Part shown: positions 32,062 through 40,172 of the stretch, piece after piece | Layout of the letters: each line of letters begins with the position of its first letter | Position numbering within the stretch: position 1 is the stretch's first letter | From: Vicinamibacteria bacterium | Lineage (GTDB): Bacteria; Acidobacteriota; Vicinamibacteria; Vicinamibacterales; JAENWD01 | Assembly: GCA_016650245.1 (NCBI GenBank) | Contig: JAENWD010000062.1 | Coordinates: 1-44,995 of the forward strand | Reading direction: 5' to 3' | DNA: 44,995 bases | Translations under genes and position numbers: made by a program | The notes under the pieces: generated by a model | Told to the model about the DNA's origin: nothing | The model's input: only the letters and a program-made list of their open reading frames with translations | The model's database searches: none

Positions 32062-33438
32062 ATGTTCAAGAAGATCCTCATCGCAAATCGCGGCGAGATC
32101 GCCCTGCGCGTCATCCATGCCTGCCGTGAGCTGGGCATCAAGACCGTGGCGGTGTATTCAGAAGCCGACGAGCACGCGTTGCACGTCCGGTTTGCCGACG
32201 AAGACATCTGCATTGGACCGGCACGTAGCGCCGACAGCTACCTGAGCGTCCCCGCCATCATCAGCGCCGCCGAGATCACCGGCGCCGATGCCATCCACCC
32301 CGGCTACGGGTTCCTCTCGGAAAGCGCGTATCTGGCCGAGGTGTGCGAGGCGTGCCACATCCGCTTCATCGGGCCCGACCCACACGTCATCCGGCTGATG
32401 GGAGACAAGGCACGGGCGCGGCGGGCGATGAAGAAGGCCGGCGTGCCCATCCTGCCCGGATCGGACGGCCCAGTCGAGGGCGACGAGCAGGCGCAGAAAA
32501 TCGCCAGAGAGATCGGCTACCCGGTCATCATCAAGGCAACCGCCGGCGGCGGCGGTCGAGGCATGCGGGTTGTCGAGAATCCGGGCGAGTTGGCGCAGGC
32601 GCTGAAGCTGGCGCAGCGGGAAGCCGAGGCGGCCTTCGGCATCGGCGACGTCTACATCGAGAAATATGTCATCTCGCCTCGCCACATCGAGTTCCAGGTG
32701 CTGGGCGATCACTATGGCAGCGTCGTCTCGCTGGGCGAGCGCGAGTGCTCGATCCAGCGCCGGCACCAGAAATTGCTCGAAGAGTCGCCCTCGGTCGCGC
32801 TCACCGAGAAGATTCGCCGCAAGATGGGCGGGGTGGTCGTGGACGCCGCCAAAGCGGTTCAGTACGCCAACGCCGGCACCTTCGAGTTCCTGTTGGACAA
32901 GGACGGCCGGTTCTATTTCATGGAGGTCAACACGCGCCTCCAGGTCGAGCACCCGGTCACCGAGATGGTCACCGGCATCGACATCGTGAAGGAGCAGATC
33001 CGGGTGGCGGCGGGCGAGCGGCTGTCGTTCAAGCAATCCGAGGTCACCTTCACAGGGCACGCGATCGAGTGCCGCATCAACGCGGAGGACCCCGAGCGGT
33101 TCACGCCGTCGCCGGGCACCATCGACGTCTTCTCGCTGCCGGGTGGTCCGGGCGTGCGCATCGACACGGCCGCGCACACCGACTGTGTGATTCCCCCGTA
33201 CTACGACTCGATGATCGCCAAGGTGATCGCGCACGGGCGCGACCGCAGCGAGGCCATCGCGCGCATGCGGCGCGCGCTCGAGATGACCGTCATCGGGGGG
33301 ATCAAGACCACGATTCCCCTGCACCTCAAGATCCTCAACGACCCGGACTTCCAGGCCGGGCGCCTCAGCACCTCGTTCATGGACCGCTATCAGGCCGCCA
33401 GGCCGGACGGAAACACGCAACTTCGAGAGGCCGTTTGA
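32062..33438 (+). CDS. accC: Acetyl-CoA carboxylase biotin carboxylase subunit
   Basis: ATP- and bicarbonate-dependent carboxylation of the biotin on AccB. The 458-residue protein opens with [35 protein letters not shown] and continues with [10 protein letters not shown], the ATP-grasp glycine loop [12 protein letters not shown] (about 162-173), [36 protein letters not shown], and [22 protein letters not shown], all typical of bacterial AccC. It follows accB after 3 bp and its TGA overlaps the thiE TTG start (TTGA). The accA and accD subunits are not in the window. Confidence 0.97.
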   Translation: MFKKILIANRGEIALRVIHACRELGIKTVAVYSEADEHALHVRFADEDICIGPARSADSYLSVPAIISAAEITGADAIHPGYGFLSESAYLAEVCEACHIRFIGPDPHVIRLMGDKARARRAMKKAGVPILPGSDGPVEGDEQAQKIAREIGYPVIIKATAGGGGRGMRVVENPGELAQALKLAQREAEAAFGIGDVYIEKYVISPRHIEFQVLGDHYGSVVSLGERECSIQRRHQKLLEESPSVALTEKIRRKMGGVVVDAAKAVQYANAGTFEFLLDKDGRFYFMEVNTRLQVEHPVTEMVTGIDIVKEQIRVAAGERLSFKQSEVTFTGHAIECRINAEDPERFTPSPGTIDVFSLPGGPGVRIDTAAHTDCVIPPYYDSMIAKVIAHGRDRSEAIARMRRALEMTVIGGIKTTIPLHLKILNDPDFQAGRLSTSFMDRYQAARPDGNTQLREAV

Positions 33439-34082
33439 GTCTTCCCGGGCTGTACGCCGTGGTGGACGCGGAGGTCGCCTTCGCGCACGGCTGGGCGCTG
33501 GTGGACCTGGCCCAGGCCGTGCTCGCCGGCGGCGCGACGCTGGTGCAGGTCCGTGGCAAGGCGCTGTCGTCGGTCGAGTTGCTCGAGGCGTCACGGCAGG
33601 TCGTGGCCATGGCCGTGCCGTACCGGGCAGCGGTCGTCGTCAACGACCGGGCCGATCTGGCCGTGTTGTCCGGTGCCGCCGGCGTGCACGTCGGGCAAGA
33701 CGACCTGTCGCCCGCCGATGCGCGCGCGATCGTGGGACCTGACCGGCTGGTGGGCGTCTCCACGCATTCGGCCGATCAGATCGCCGTGGCCGCCGGGGAG
33801 CCGGTGGACTACATCGCCGTCGGGCCCGTCTTCGGCACCACGACCAAGCACACCGGATATGACGCTGTGAGTCTCGACTTGGTGCGCCAGGCGGCGGCCA
33901 CCGGCAAAGACGTGGTCGCCATCGGCGGGGTGACGCTGGACCGGGTACCGCAGGTGTTCGCTGCCGGTGCGACCAGCGTGGCGGTCATCGCGGATTTGTT
34001 GGCGGGAGGTGATCCGACCGCACGCACACGCGCCTTCATGGCCGTCGCGGCGGCCGCCAGACCCGCGAAGGCCGCGCTATAA
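33435..34082 (+). CDS. thiE: Thiamine-phosphate synthase (ThiE/TenI family)
   Basis: Couples the pyrimidine and thiazole halves of thiamine phosphate. A 215-residue TIM barrel: [23 protein letters not shown] (thiazole/pyrophosphate side), [31 protein letters not shown] (the VNDR-DxA and HxGQDDL core), [11 protein letters not shown], and [27 protein letters not shown] ending in VAIGGV. The start is TTG 33435, overlapping the accC stop; ThiE homology begins within five residues. TenI-type paralogues with another role share this fold, but the conserved GQDDL and GPVF-TTTK blocks favour ThiE. No other thiamine gene is adjacent and there is no room for a thiamine riboswitch in the junction. Confidence 0.85.
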   Translation: MSLPGLYAVVDAEVAFAHGWALVDLAQAVLAGGATLVQVRGKALSSVELLEASRQVVAMAVPYRAAVVVNDRADLAVLSGAAGVHVGQDDLSPADARAIVGPDRLVGVSTHSADQIAVAAGEPVDYIAVGPVFGTTTKHTGYDAVSLDLVRQAAATGKDVVAIGGVTLDRVPQVFAAGATSVAVIADLLAGGDPTARTRAFMAVAAAARPAKAAL

Positions 34083-34095
34083 TGCCGCGGTTTTT
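34072..34095 (+). terminator. Weak intrinsic terminator overlapping the thiE end
   Basis: CCGCG (34072-34076) and CGCGG (34086-34090) can pair around a 9-nt loop, followed by TTTTT (34091-34095). The stem is short. The same stretch includes the TATAAT proposed as the -10 element of the permease gene. Confidence 0.4.
34078..34083 (+). promoter_or_regulatory. TATAAT -10 element before the amino acid permease
   Basis: A perfect TATAAT at 34078-34083 overlaps the thiE stop codon, with the predicted start site near 34090 and a leader of about 43 nt. No good -35 is visible 16-18 bp upstream. Confidence 0.5.
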
Positions 34096-34132
34096 GCGTT
34101 AGCACGGCTGCCGCACGGCGGCTGGAGGGCGA

Positions 34133-35812
34133 ATGGACTCAAATCTGCTGAAGACCAAGTCGATCGAGCAGCTGGTCAGCGACGTCGAGCACGGCGGCAA
34201 AGCGCTCAAGCGGACGCTCACGGCCTTCGACCTCACCCTGCTGGGCATTGGCGCGATCATCGGCACGGGCATTTTCGTGCTCACCGGGACCGCGGCGGCC
34301 AACCAGGCCGGTCCGGGCATCGTGCTCTCGTACCTGGCCGCGGGCCTGGCCTGTGCGTTTGCGGCGTTGTGCTATGCCGAGTTCGCCTCGATGATCCCCA
34401 TCGCGGGCAGCGCGTACACCTACGCCTACGCCACGCTCGGAGAGATCGTCGCGTGGATGATCGGATGGGACCTCATCCTCGAGTACGCGGTCGGGTCGAT
34501 GACCGTGGCTGTCGGCTGGAGCGGGTACTTCCAGCGCATTCTCCTGGGCTTCGGCCTGCACTTGCCGTTGTGGATGACGGCCTCGCCCTGGGCGACCGAC
34601 GGCGCGGTGATCAACCTGCCGGCTGCCATCATCGTGCTGTGCATCACCGGGTTGCTCGTGGTGGGCGTGCGGGAGAGCGCTCGCTTCAACGCCGCGATGG
34701 TCGCCATCAAGCTGGTGGCGGTGGTGTTCTTCATCGCCGCCGGCGCCACGTTCGTCAAGCCGGAAAACTGGTCGCCGTTCATGCCGTATGGCTTTTCGGG
34801 CGTGATGGCCGCGGCGGCCGTCGTCTTTTTCGCCTACATCGGGTTTGACGCCGTCTCCACAACCGCCGAAGAGGCCAAGAACCCGCAGAGGGATCTGCCC
34901 ATCGGCATCATCGCCTCGCTCGTGGTGTGCACGGTGCTGTATCTGGCCGTGGCGGCCGTGCTCACGGGCATCCTGCCGGTGGTCGAGTACAAGGCCAACG
35001 CGCAGTTCCTGAACGCGCCTGTGGGCTTTGCGCTGGCGGTGATCGACCAGGATTGGGCGGCCGGGCTGGTCTCGGCCGGCGCGGTGGCCGGCATCACCAG
35101 CGTGCTGCTGGTCATGCTGATGAGCCAGCCGCGCATCTTCTTTGCGATGAGCCGCGACCGCCTGCTGCCGCCAGGCGCCAGCAAGGTGCACCCGCGCTTC
35201 AAGACGCCGTACGTCACCACCATCATCACGGGCGTGGTGGTCGCGGTCTGCGCCGCGTTGGTGCCGATCCAGATTCTGGGCGAGATGACGAGCATCGGGA
35301 CGCTGTTCGCCTTCATGATCGTGTGCGCCGCCGTGATGATGCTGCGCGTGCAGCGTCCCGAGGCCAAGCGTCCCTTCAAGGTGCCGGGCGGCTTCGTGAT
35401 TCCCGCGCTGGGTATCGTGTCGTGCCTCTACCTGATGCTGAACCTGCCGGTGGCCACCTGGGTGCGTTTCCTGGGATGGCTGAACATCGGCATGTTGATC
35501 TACTGGGTGTACGGGCGCGTCCACAGCCCGCTGAGGGATGCCGCCGAAGCCTCCGCCAGGACGCCACTCGAGAACGTCGGCAACTTCGTGACCGTGGCCG
35601 GGGCGCTGCTGCTGTTCAACGGCGGCTTCATGACCATTCTGGGCTTCATGACGGTGCTGGGAGTGACGACGGAAGAACTGGCCAAGTGGCACGAGATCGG
35701 GGTCACCGCGGAGCAGTCCGATCAATTGGGCTTGCTCGTGCTGGGCGCCGGCCTGGTAGTCTTCGTGATCGGGCGCCTGCTGGCCAAGTCGGGCAAGGCC
35801 GCCGCGGCCTGA
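34133..35812 (+). CDS. APC-superfamily amino acid permease
   Basis: Inner-membrane amino acid transporter of the cationic amino acid/basic permease type, 559 residues. The first membrane helix carries the substrate-binding unwound segment LTLLGIGAIIGTGIFVLTGTAA (about 35-56), and SMIPIAGSAYTYAYATLGEIVAWMIGWDLILEY is the characteristic helix 3/4 block. About 12-14 hydrophobic segments cover residues 30-555; the C-terminal third has an extra pair of helices and a long loop (about 465-530). The cytoplasmic entry RTLTAFD matches the CAT-type family. A TATAAT at 34078-34083 provides a likely promoter. Followed 18 bp downstream by a K+ channel gene. The transported amino acid cannot be determined. 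Confidence 0.9.
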   Translation: MDSNLLKTKSIEQLVSDVEHGGKALKRTLTAFDLTLLGIGAIIGTGIFVLTGTAAANQAGPGIVLSYLAAGLACAFAALCYAEFASMIPIAGSAYTYAYATLGEIVAWMIGWDLILEYAVGSMTVAVGWSGYFQRILLGFGLHLPLWMTASPWATDGAVINLPAAIIVLCITGLLVVGVRESARFNAAMVAIKLVAVVFFIAAGATFVKPENWSPFMPYGFSGVMAAAAVVFFAYIGFDAVSTTAEEAKNPQRDLPIGIIASLVVCTVLYLAVAAVLTGILPVVEYKANAQFLNAPVGFALAVIDQDWAAGLVSAGAVAGITSVLLVMLMSQPRIFFAMSRDRLLPPGASKVHPRFKTPYVTTIITGVVVAVCAALVPIQILGEMTSIGTLFAFMIVCAAVMMLRVQRPEAKRPFKVPGGFVIPALGIVSCLYLMLNLPVATWVRFLGWLNIGMLIYWVYGRVHSPLRDAAEASARTPLENVGNFVTVAGALLLFNGGFMTILGFMTVLGVTTEELAKWHEIGVTAEQSDQLGLLVLGAGLVVFVIGRLLAKSGKAAAA

Positions 35813-35830
35813 TCCTGTAGAGGGGACTTC

Positions 35831-36877
35831 ATGCAGGAGCGGCCGCCCCGGCACTCGCGCGCCGGCCGCGCGTTCACCGGGATCGGCCTGGCGGTCACGC
35901 TGCTGGCGCTGGTGTTTACTGGCGGCACGGCCGGCTACATGCTGGTCGAGGGCTGGTCGGTGTGGGACGCGTTCTACATGACGGTGATCACCGTGACCAC
36001 CGTCGGCTATCGGGAGATCCACCCGATGTCCCGGGCCGGTGAGGTGTTCACGGCGGCGCTCGTGATCGTGGGGGTCGGCACGGCGCTCTACACCTTCACC
36101 CAGGCGCTGACCATTGTCGTTGAGGGCGGCTGGCGGGCGCGCATGGCCGCGCGTCGGATACTCCGGATGATCGACGAGCTCGACCACCACTTCATCGTCT
36201 GCGGCTTCGGCCGCATCGGCCGCGTGATCGCCGAGGAGTTCCGGCAACAGGGCATTTCGTTTGTCGTGCTGGACCGCGACCCGGACCTGGTACGGCGCGT
36301 CACCGACGCGGGGATGCTTGGCGTCGAGGGCGACGCGAGCCGGCAGGACGTCCTCGAGCGCGTCCACATCACCCGGGCGCGCGGTCTGGTCGCAGCCGTT
36401 GGCACCGATGCCGAAAACGTCTACGCTATTTTGACCGCGCGCGAACTGGCGCCGCATCTGTTCATCGTCGGCCGGGCAGAGAGTGAAGATTCCCAGCGCA
36501 AGCTGCTGCGCGCGGGCGCGGACCGCGTCATCTCGCCCTACCAGATAGGCGGTAAGCAGATGGCGCAGACGGCGCTGCGGCCGGCCGTGGTGGACTTCGT
36601 GAAGCTGGCGACGGCAGCCGGCAGCCTGGAACTGGCGATGGAACAGGTCAAGGTCAGCGGCGGGTCGTCCCTGGCGGGGCGTTCGATCATCGAAGCCAAC
36701 CTGCGCCAGCGCTTCAGCGTGATCGTCGTGGGCATCCAGCGCAGCGGCGGCCGGATCGAGTTCAACCCACCGCCGGATGCTGTGATGCAGGCCGGCGACG
36801 ACATCGTGGTGCTGGGACGGCCGTCGAGCCTCAAGGGCTTGGAACAGGCCGCAGGCGCGGAGGCGCCCCCCTCGTGA
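35831..36877 (+). CDS. Two-TM potassium channel with TrkA-N/TrkA-C (RCK) domain
   Basis: A ligand-gated K+ channel of 348 residues: transmembrane helix 1 (about 17-38), a pore helix and selectivity filter VTTVGYREIHP (filter Thr57-Val-Gly-Tyr-Arg61), helix 2 (about 72-96), then a cytoplasmic RCK domain. The Rossmann loop is FIVCGFGRIGRVIAEEF (121-137), followed by the nucleotide-binding VLDRDP block, and a TrkA-C-like domain ends the protein (about 250-335). The usual filter is TVGYG; here the fifth position is Arg (codon 36011-36013). The stop overlaps the folD GTG by 4 bp. Gating ligand unknown. Confidence 0.88.
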   Translation: MQERPPRHSRAGRAFTGIGLAVTLLALVFTGGTAGYMLVEGWSVWDAFYMTVITVTTVGYREIHPMSRAGEVFTAALVIVGVGTALYTFTQALTIVVEGGWRARMAARRILRMIDELDHHFIVCGFGRIGRVIAEEFRQQGISFVVLDRDPDLVRRVTDAGMLGVEGDASRQDVLERVHITRARGLVAAVGTDAENVYAILTARELAPHLFIVGRAESEDSQRKLLRAGADRVISPYQIGGKQMAQTALRPAVVDFVKLATAAGSLELAMEQVKVSGGSSLAGRSIIEANLRQRFSVIVVGIQRSGGRIEFNPPPDAVMQAGDDIVVLGRPSSLKGLEQAAGAEAPPS

Positions 36878-37815
36878 GCGCGCGACTGTTGGATGGCGCG
36901 AGGGTCGCCGCCTCGATTCGTGAGCAACTGCGGCCCCGCGCGGAAGTGTTTGCGGCCCGCGCCGGCCGGCCCCCCGGGCTCGGCATCGTGCTGGTTGGCA
37001 CGCATGCGGCCTCCGAGATCTACGTCAGGAACAAGCTGAAGGCCGCGTCCGACGTCGGGTGTCGCGCCGAGTTGTTCCGCCTTCCTGAGCGCGCGACACT
37101 GGCCGACGTGCTCGACACCGTGCGGAGGCTCAACATCGATGAGGCGTTCGACGGCATTCTCGTGCAGGACCCGCTGCCGTCGGCGATGGGAAGCGGGGCG
37201 TCTCAGGCCGTCTTCGATGTGATCGACCCCGCCAAGGACGTCGACGGCTTCACGCCGATCAATGCGGGTCTTCTGTCTCAGGGGCGGTCAGTGCTGGCGC
37301 CCTGCACGCCCTCGGGCGTGATCGCGCTGCTGCAGCGCGAGGGCATCGCGATGAGCGGGAGCCACGCCGTGGTCATCGGCCGCAGTGACATCGTCGGCAA
37401 GCCCATGGCGATGCTTCTGTTACACCAGCACGCCACCGTCACCATCTGCCACTCGCGAACTCGAGACCTGCCGGCGCTGACGCGGCAGGCCGATATCCTT
37501 GTCGCCGCCGTCGGGCGGACCGCATTTGTTCGGCCCGAGCACGTCAAGCCAGGCGCGACGGTCGTCGATGTCGGGATCAACCGCGTCACCGACAGCGGGG
37601 AAGTGGCGGCGCTGTTTCCTGAGGGGTCGCCGCGCCTGGCAGACTTTGCCCGCCGCGGGTCGGTGGTCGTCGGCGACGTGCATCCGGCCGTCGCCGAGGT
37701 CGCCGGGGCGCTCACGCCCGTCCCCGGCGGCGTCGGTCCGCTCACCATCGCGCTCCTGCTGCAGAACACCGTGACGGCCGCCGAGGCGAGGGCCGGATGG
37801 TCCGCGTCGCGCTGA
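36874..37815 (+). CDS. folD: Bifunctional methylenetetrahydrofolate dehydrogenase/cyclohydrolase
   Basis: Interconverts methylene-, methenyl- and 10-formyl-tetrahydrofolate with NADP. The 313 residues include the catalytic Tyr/Lys pair in EIYVRNKLKAASDVG, KDVDGFTPINAG (conserved Asp), PCTPSGVIALL, the NADP loop VVIGRSDIVGKPMAMLL and DVGINRV ... GDVHPAVAEVAGALTPVPGGVGPLTIALLLQNT. The normally VQLPLP loop reads VQDPLP, with Asp for Leu. GTG 36874 is the start, overlapping the channel stop; the folD stop lies 19 bp inside coaE. One-carbon and CoA genes share this stretch without an obvious pathway link. Confidence 0.95.
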   Translation: MSARLLDGARVAASIREQLRPRAEVFAARAGRPPGLGIVLVGTHAASEIYVRNKLKAASDVGCRAELFRLPERATLADVLDTVRRLNIDEAFDGILVQDPLPSAMGSGASQAVFDVIDPAKDVDGFTPINAGLLSQGRSVLAPCTPSGVIALLQREGIAMSGSHAVVIGRSDIVGKPMAMLLLHQHATVTICHSRTRDLPALTRQADILVAAVGRTAFVRPEHVKPGATVVDVGINRVTDSGEVAALFPEGSPRLADFARRGSVVVGDVHPAVAEVAGALTPVPGGVGPLTIALLLQNTVTAAEARAGWSASR

Positions 37816-38393
37816 CCGGCGGCATCGCCACCGGCAAGAGCACCGTCGTCGGCCTGCTGCAGGCGCGTGACATTCCCACCATCGATGCCGACGTGCTGGC
37901 CCGCGATCTGGTCGCGCCCGGCAGCCCCGGGCTCGGTGCCGTCGTCGAGCGTTTCGGCGAGGGCGTGCTCGATTCCCAGGGGGCGTTGGACCGCAAAGCG
38001 CTGGCGGCCCTGGTCTTCAACGACCCGGAAGCGCGGCGGGATCTCGAGCGGATCGTCCACCCGGGAGTCTACGCCGCCATCGGCCACTGGTTCGGGGGAC
38101 TGCCAAGCCAGACCCGGTATGCTGTCGCCGACATCCCGCTGCTGTTTGAATCCGGTCACCGGCTCGACTTCGATCGGATCGTCGTCGTCGCCTGCCCGCC
38201 CGACGAGCAACTGCGCCGCGTGATGACGCGCAACGGGGTGTCGGAATCCGACGCGCGCGCTCGCCTGGACGCGCAGTGGCCGATCGCCCAGAAGGTCGCG
38301 CTCGCCGATGACGTGATCTGGACCACCGGGACGCGCGCGGAAACCGAGCGCCAGGTCGACGAACTGGTCCGAAGGCTGAAGGCTGAAGGCTGA
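37797..38393 (+). CDS. coaE: Dephospho-CoA kinase
   Basis: Last step of coenzyme A synthesis, the 3'-phosphorylation of dephospho-CoA. A 198-residue P-loop kinase: VALTGGIATGKSTV (4-17) is the Walker A loop, followed by DIPTIDADVLARDLV, LERIVHPGVYAAI, the lid region PPDEQLRRVMTRNGVSESDARARLDAQW. It starts inside folD (19-bp overlap). The C-terminal KAEG and TGA stop are read from a 4-copy GAAGGCT repeat, so the exact end is set by the repeat. Convergent with lapB after 15 bp. Confidence 0.94.
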   Translation: MVRVALTGGIATGKSTVVGLLQARDIPTIDADVLARDLVAPGSPGLGAVVERFGEGVLDSQGALDRKALAALVFNDPEARRDLERIVHPGVYAAIGHWFGGLPSQTRYAVADIPLLFESGHRLDFDRIVVVACPPDEQLRRVMTRNGVSESDARARLDAQWPIAQKVALADDVIWTTGTRAETERQVDELVRRLKAEG

Positions 38394-38404
38394 AGGCTGA
38401 AGCC
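38371..38404 (+). repeat. Heptanucleotide tandem repeat (GAAGGCT, 4 copies plus GAAGCC)
   Basis: Four perfect 7-mers and a partial fifth span the end of coaE; the TGA stop (38391-38393) is inside. Each unit boundary contains TGA, so successive copies give TGA in each frame. Confidence 0.85.
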
Positions 38405-38408
38405 AGTC

Positions 38409-39632
38409 CTACGCGCTCAACTGTTGGTCGTCTTTGGCGGGCGCCATTCGCTCTTCGATGAACGTGTTCCACTCATGGCATTGCGGGCACTGCCAGAGCA
38501 GTTCGGTGCTCCGGTAGCGGCAACGTACGCAGACGTGCGGGTCGAGATAGAAGATAGCGTCGCGGGTCAGCCCGAGATAGCGTTCGATCAACTGCGGGTT
38601 GCGTCCAAGGGCCGACAGAGCCTGCCAGATTTCCTGGTGGATCATCAGCGCATGTGGGTTGTACGCCAGAGCCTCGAAGAGCAGCTCGAGGGCGGTGCTG
38701 ACGTCGCCGGCCGCGGTGCGGTGACGCGCCAGCGCCAGCCGCGCCCGCCAGTCCTGCGGGTTGGCGGCGATCAGGCGCCGGCACAGGTCGGGAAACCGAT
38801 GCGGCGCGCCCTGCGCGGCATACGCCGCCTGCAGCCGTTGGAAGGCGAGATAGGCCCGATCCGGTGAGGCTTCGATGAGGTCCTCCCAGGCGGTGATCGC
38901 TCCGGCGACGTCGCCCTCGTTTAGCTTGACGTCGCCGAGGCTCAAGTATGCCGGCGCGGCCGACCGGTCGCGATCGATGGCTGCGGCAAACCGGCGTGCC
39001 GCCTCGGTGCTGTCGCCGGCCTTGGACGCCTCGTCGCCAAGCTCGTTTTCGAGAAAGGCCAGGATAGCGTTGTCGCGTGCCCTCAGCGGCCCGGTGGCGT
39101 CGATCTCCGAGATCTGCTGGCGAATCTCGTACGCCTCGGCCCACTGGTGCTGCTCTTCGTGCAGCTTCTCGAGCTGGATCAGCGCGTGCCTGTTCTTGGG
39201 ATCGAGCCGCAGCACCTCCTTGAACGCCTCGTGGGCGCGGTCGACGAAGCCGCCGCGCCGAAAATCCAGGCCGAGGCACAACAGGATGTAGGCGTGCTCG
39301 AGCGTCTTGAGATTCTGACGCTGCAACAGTCCCTGGTGGATGTTGATGGCGCGGCCCACCTGGCCCTTCTCGCGATAGAGGTTGCCCAGAACGAGGTGGA
39401 TCTCGAGCGCGTCCTCACCGAGCCACGCGGCGCGCGACAGCTCGTCGATGGCCTGGTCGATCTGGTTGGCGACCACCAGGTCGAGTCCGACGATGAAATG
39501 CGGAGACTCGCGCGCCTTCCGGCGATCGATCCACTGGCCGTCGCGCAGCTTGTATCGCTCCCAGGCCTTGCCGATCGCCAGGCCGGCCAGCAGGGCCACC
39601 AGGGCGACAAGCATCGGCAGGTACACGGTCAT
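38409..39632 (-). CDS. lapB: Lipopolysaccharide assembly protein LapB (YciM)-like TPR protein
   Basis: Membrane-anchored regulator that couples LPS synthesis to assembly and controls LpxC turnover in enterobacteria. The 407-residue protein has one N-terminal membrane segment (about 4-20), the post-anchor motif WERYKLRDGQWIDRRKARESPHF, about eight TPR units (roughly 45-350), and a C-terminal rubredoxin-like zinc/iron knuckle with Cys368, Cys371, Cys382 and Cys385 (CVRCRYRSTELLWQCPQC). ATG 39632 is chosen since it gives the membrane anchor directly and overlaps the kdsC stop by ATGA; the open frame reaches 39677. Position at the end of the Kdo operon supports the LPS role. Whether it acts on LpxC here is inferred from family knowledge. 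Confidence 0.88.
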   Translation of the reverse strand: MTVYLPMLVALVALLAGLAIGKAWERYKLRDGQWIDRRKARESPHFIVGLDLVVANQIDQAIDELSRAAWLGEDALEIHLVLGNLYREKGQVGRAINIHQGLLQRQNLKTLEHAYILLCLGLDFRRGGFVDRAHEAFKEVLRLDPKNRHALIQLEKLHEEQHQWAEAYEIRQQISEIDATGPLRARDNAILAFLENELGDEASKAGDSTEAARRFAAAIDRDRSAAPAYLSLGDVKLNEGDVAGAITAWEDLIEASPDRAYLAFQRLQAAYAAQGAPHRFPDLCRRLIAANPQDWRARLALARHRTAAGDVSTALELLFEALAYNPHALMIHQEIWQALSALGRNPQLIERYLGLTRDAIFYLDPHVCVRCRYRSTELLWQCPQCHEWNTFIEERMAPAKDDQQLSA

Positions 39633-40171
39633 GACTGCGTCGGCGCCGGGGTCCACTCGGCCACCAGGGCGTCCCACCGATCCTGAGACTTGAGGACCAC
39701 TTCTGTCAGCTCGCGAACCGCGCCGTCGCCGCCGCGCGACCGACTCACCCAGTGCGCCGTGGCCTGCACCTCGGGCACCGCGTCGGCGGGGGCGGCTGCC
39801 AGACCGACGCGGCCCAGGACGGGCAGGTCGAGCAGGTCGTCTCCCATGAAGGCCACGTCATGGTCCTCCAGCCCGAGCTCGGCCAGCAGCGCCTCGTAGG
39901 TGGTCAACTTGTCGAGGGCGCCCTGACGGACGATCGCGATGCGGAGCTGATGGGCCCGCTCGGTGGTGGCGGCGGATTGGCGTGCCGACAGCAGCCCAAC
40001 TCGAACGCCGGCCTTTTGCGCCAGGACGATGCCAGTGCCGTCGCGGATGTCAAACGTCTTGGATTCGGTGCCGTCGGCATGGACCAGAATCTTGCCGTCG
40101 GTGAGCACGCCGTCGACATCGAGCAGGACCAGGCGCACGCGGCGCGCGCGTTCGGTCAGGGTGAGGGCCAT
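39629..40171 (-). CDS. kdsC: 3-deoxy-D-manno-octulosonate 8-phosphate phosphatase
   Basis: HAD-superfamily phosphatase that releases Kdo from Kdo-8-phosphate. 180 residues with no cap domain: LLDVDGVLTDGKIL (catalytic Asp18 and Asp20), a lysine/Ser segment GLLSARQSAAT (motif II), RQGALDKLTTYEAL (Lys motif III), and VAFMGDDLLDLPVLGRVGLA (motif IV). The length and sequence are standard for KdsC tetramer subunits. It is separated from kdsD by one base and overlaps the lapB start. Confidence 0.95.
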   Translation of the reverse strand: MALTLTERARRVRLVLLDVDGVLTDGKILVHADGTESKTFDIRDGTGIVLAQKAGVRVGLLSARQSAATTERAHQLRIAIVRQGALDKLTTYEALLAELGLEDHDVAFMGDDLLDLPVLGRVGLAAAPADAVPEVQATAHWVSRSRGGDGAVRELTEVVLKSQDRWDALVAEWTPAPTQS

Positions 40172-40172
40172 G

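Noticed and set aside
33400-33445. Thiamine-pyrophosphate riboswitch ahead of thiE
   Set aside because: accC and thiE overlap by 4 bp, leaving no room, and no riboswitch core is seen.
34139-36457. A 772-codon minus-strand open frame across the permease and channel genes
   Set aside because: Its product is His/Arg/Gln-rich without motifs and mirrors two well-supported plus-strand genes; long antisense frames are expected at this GC content.
38371-38404. CRISPR or VNTR-type array at the coaE end
   Set aside because: Units are 7 bp and directly tandem without spacers, so not CRISPR; retained only as a heptad repeat.
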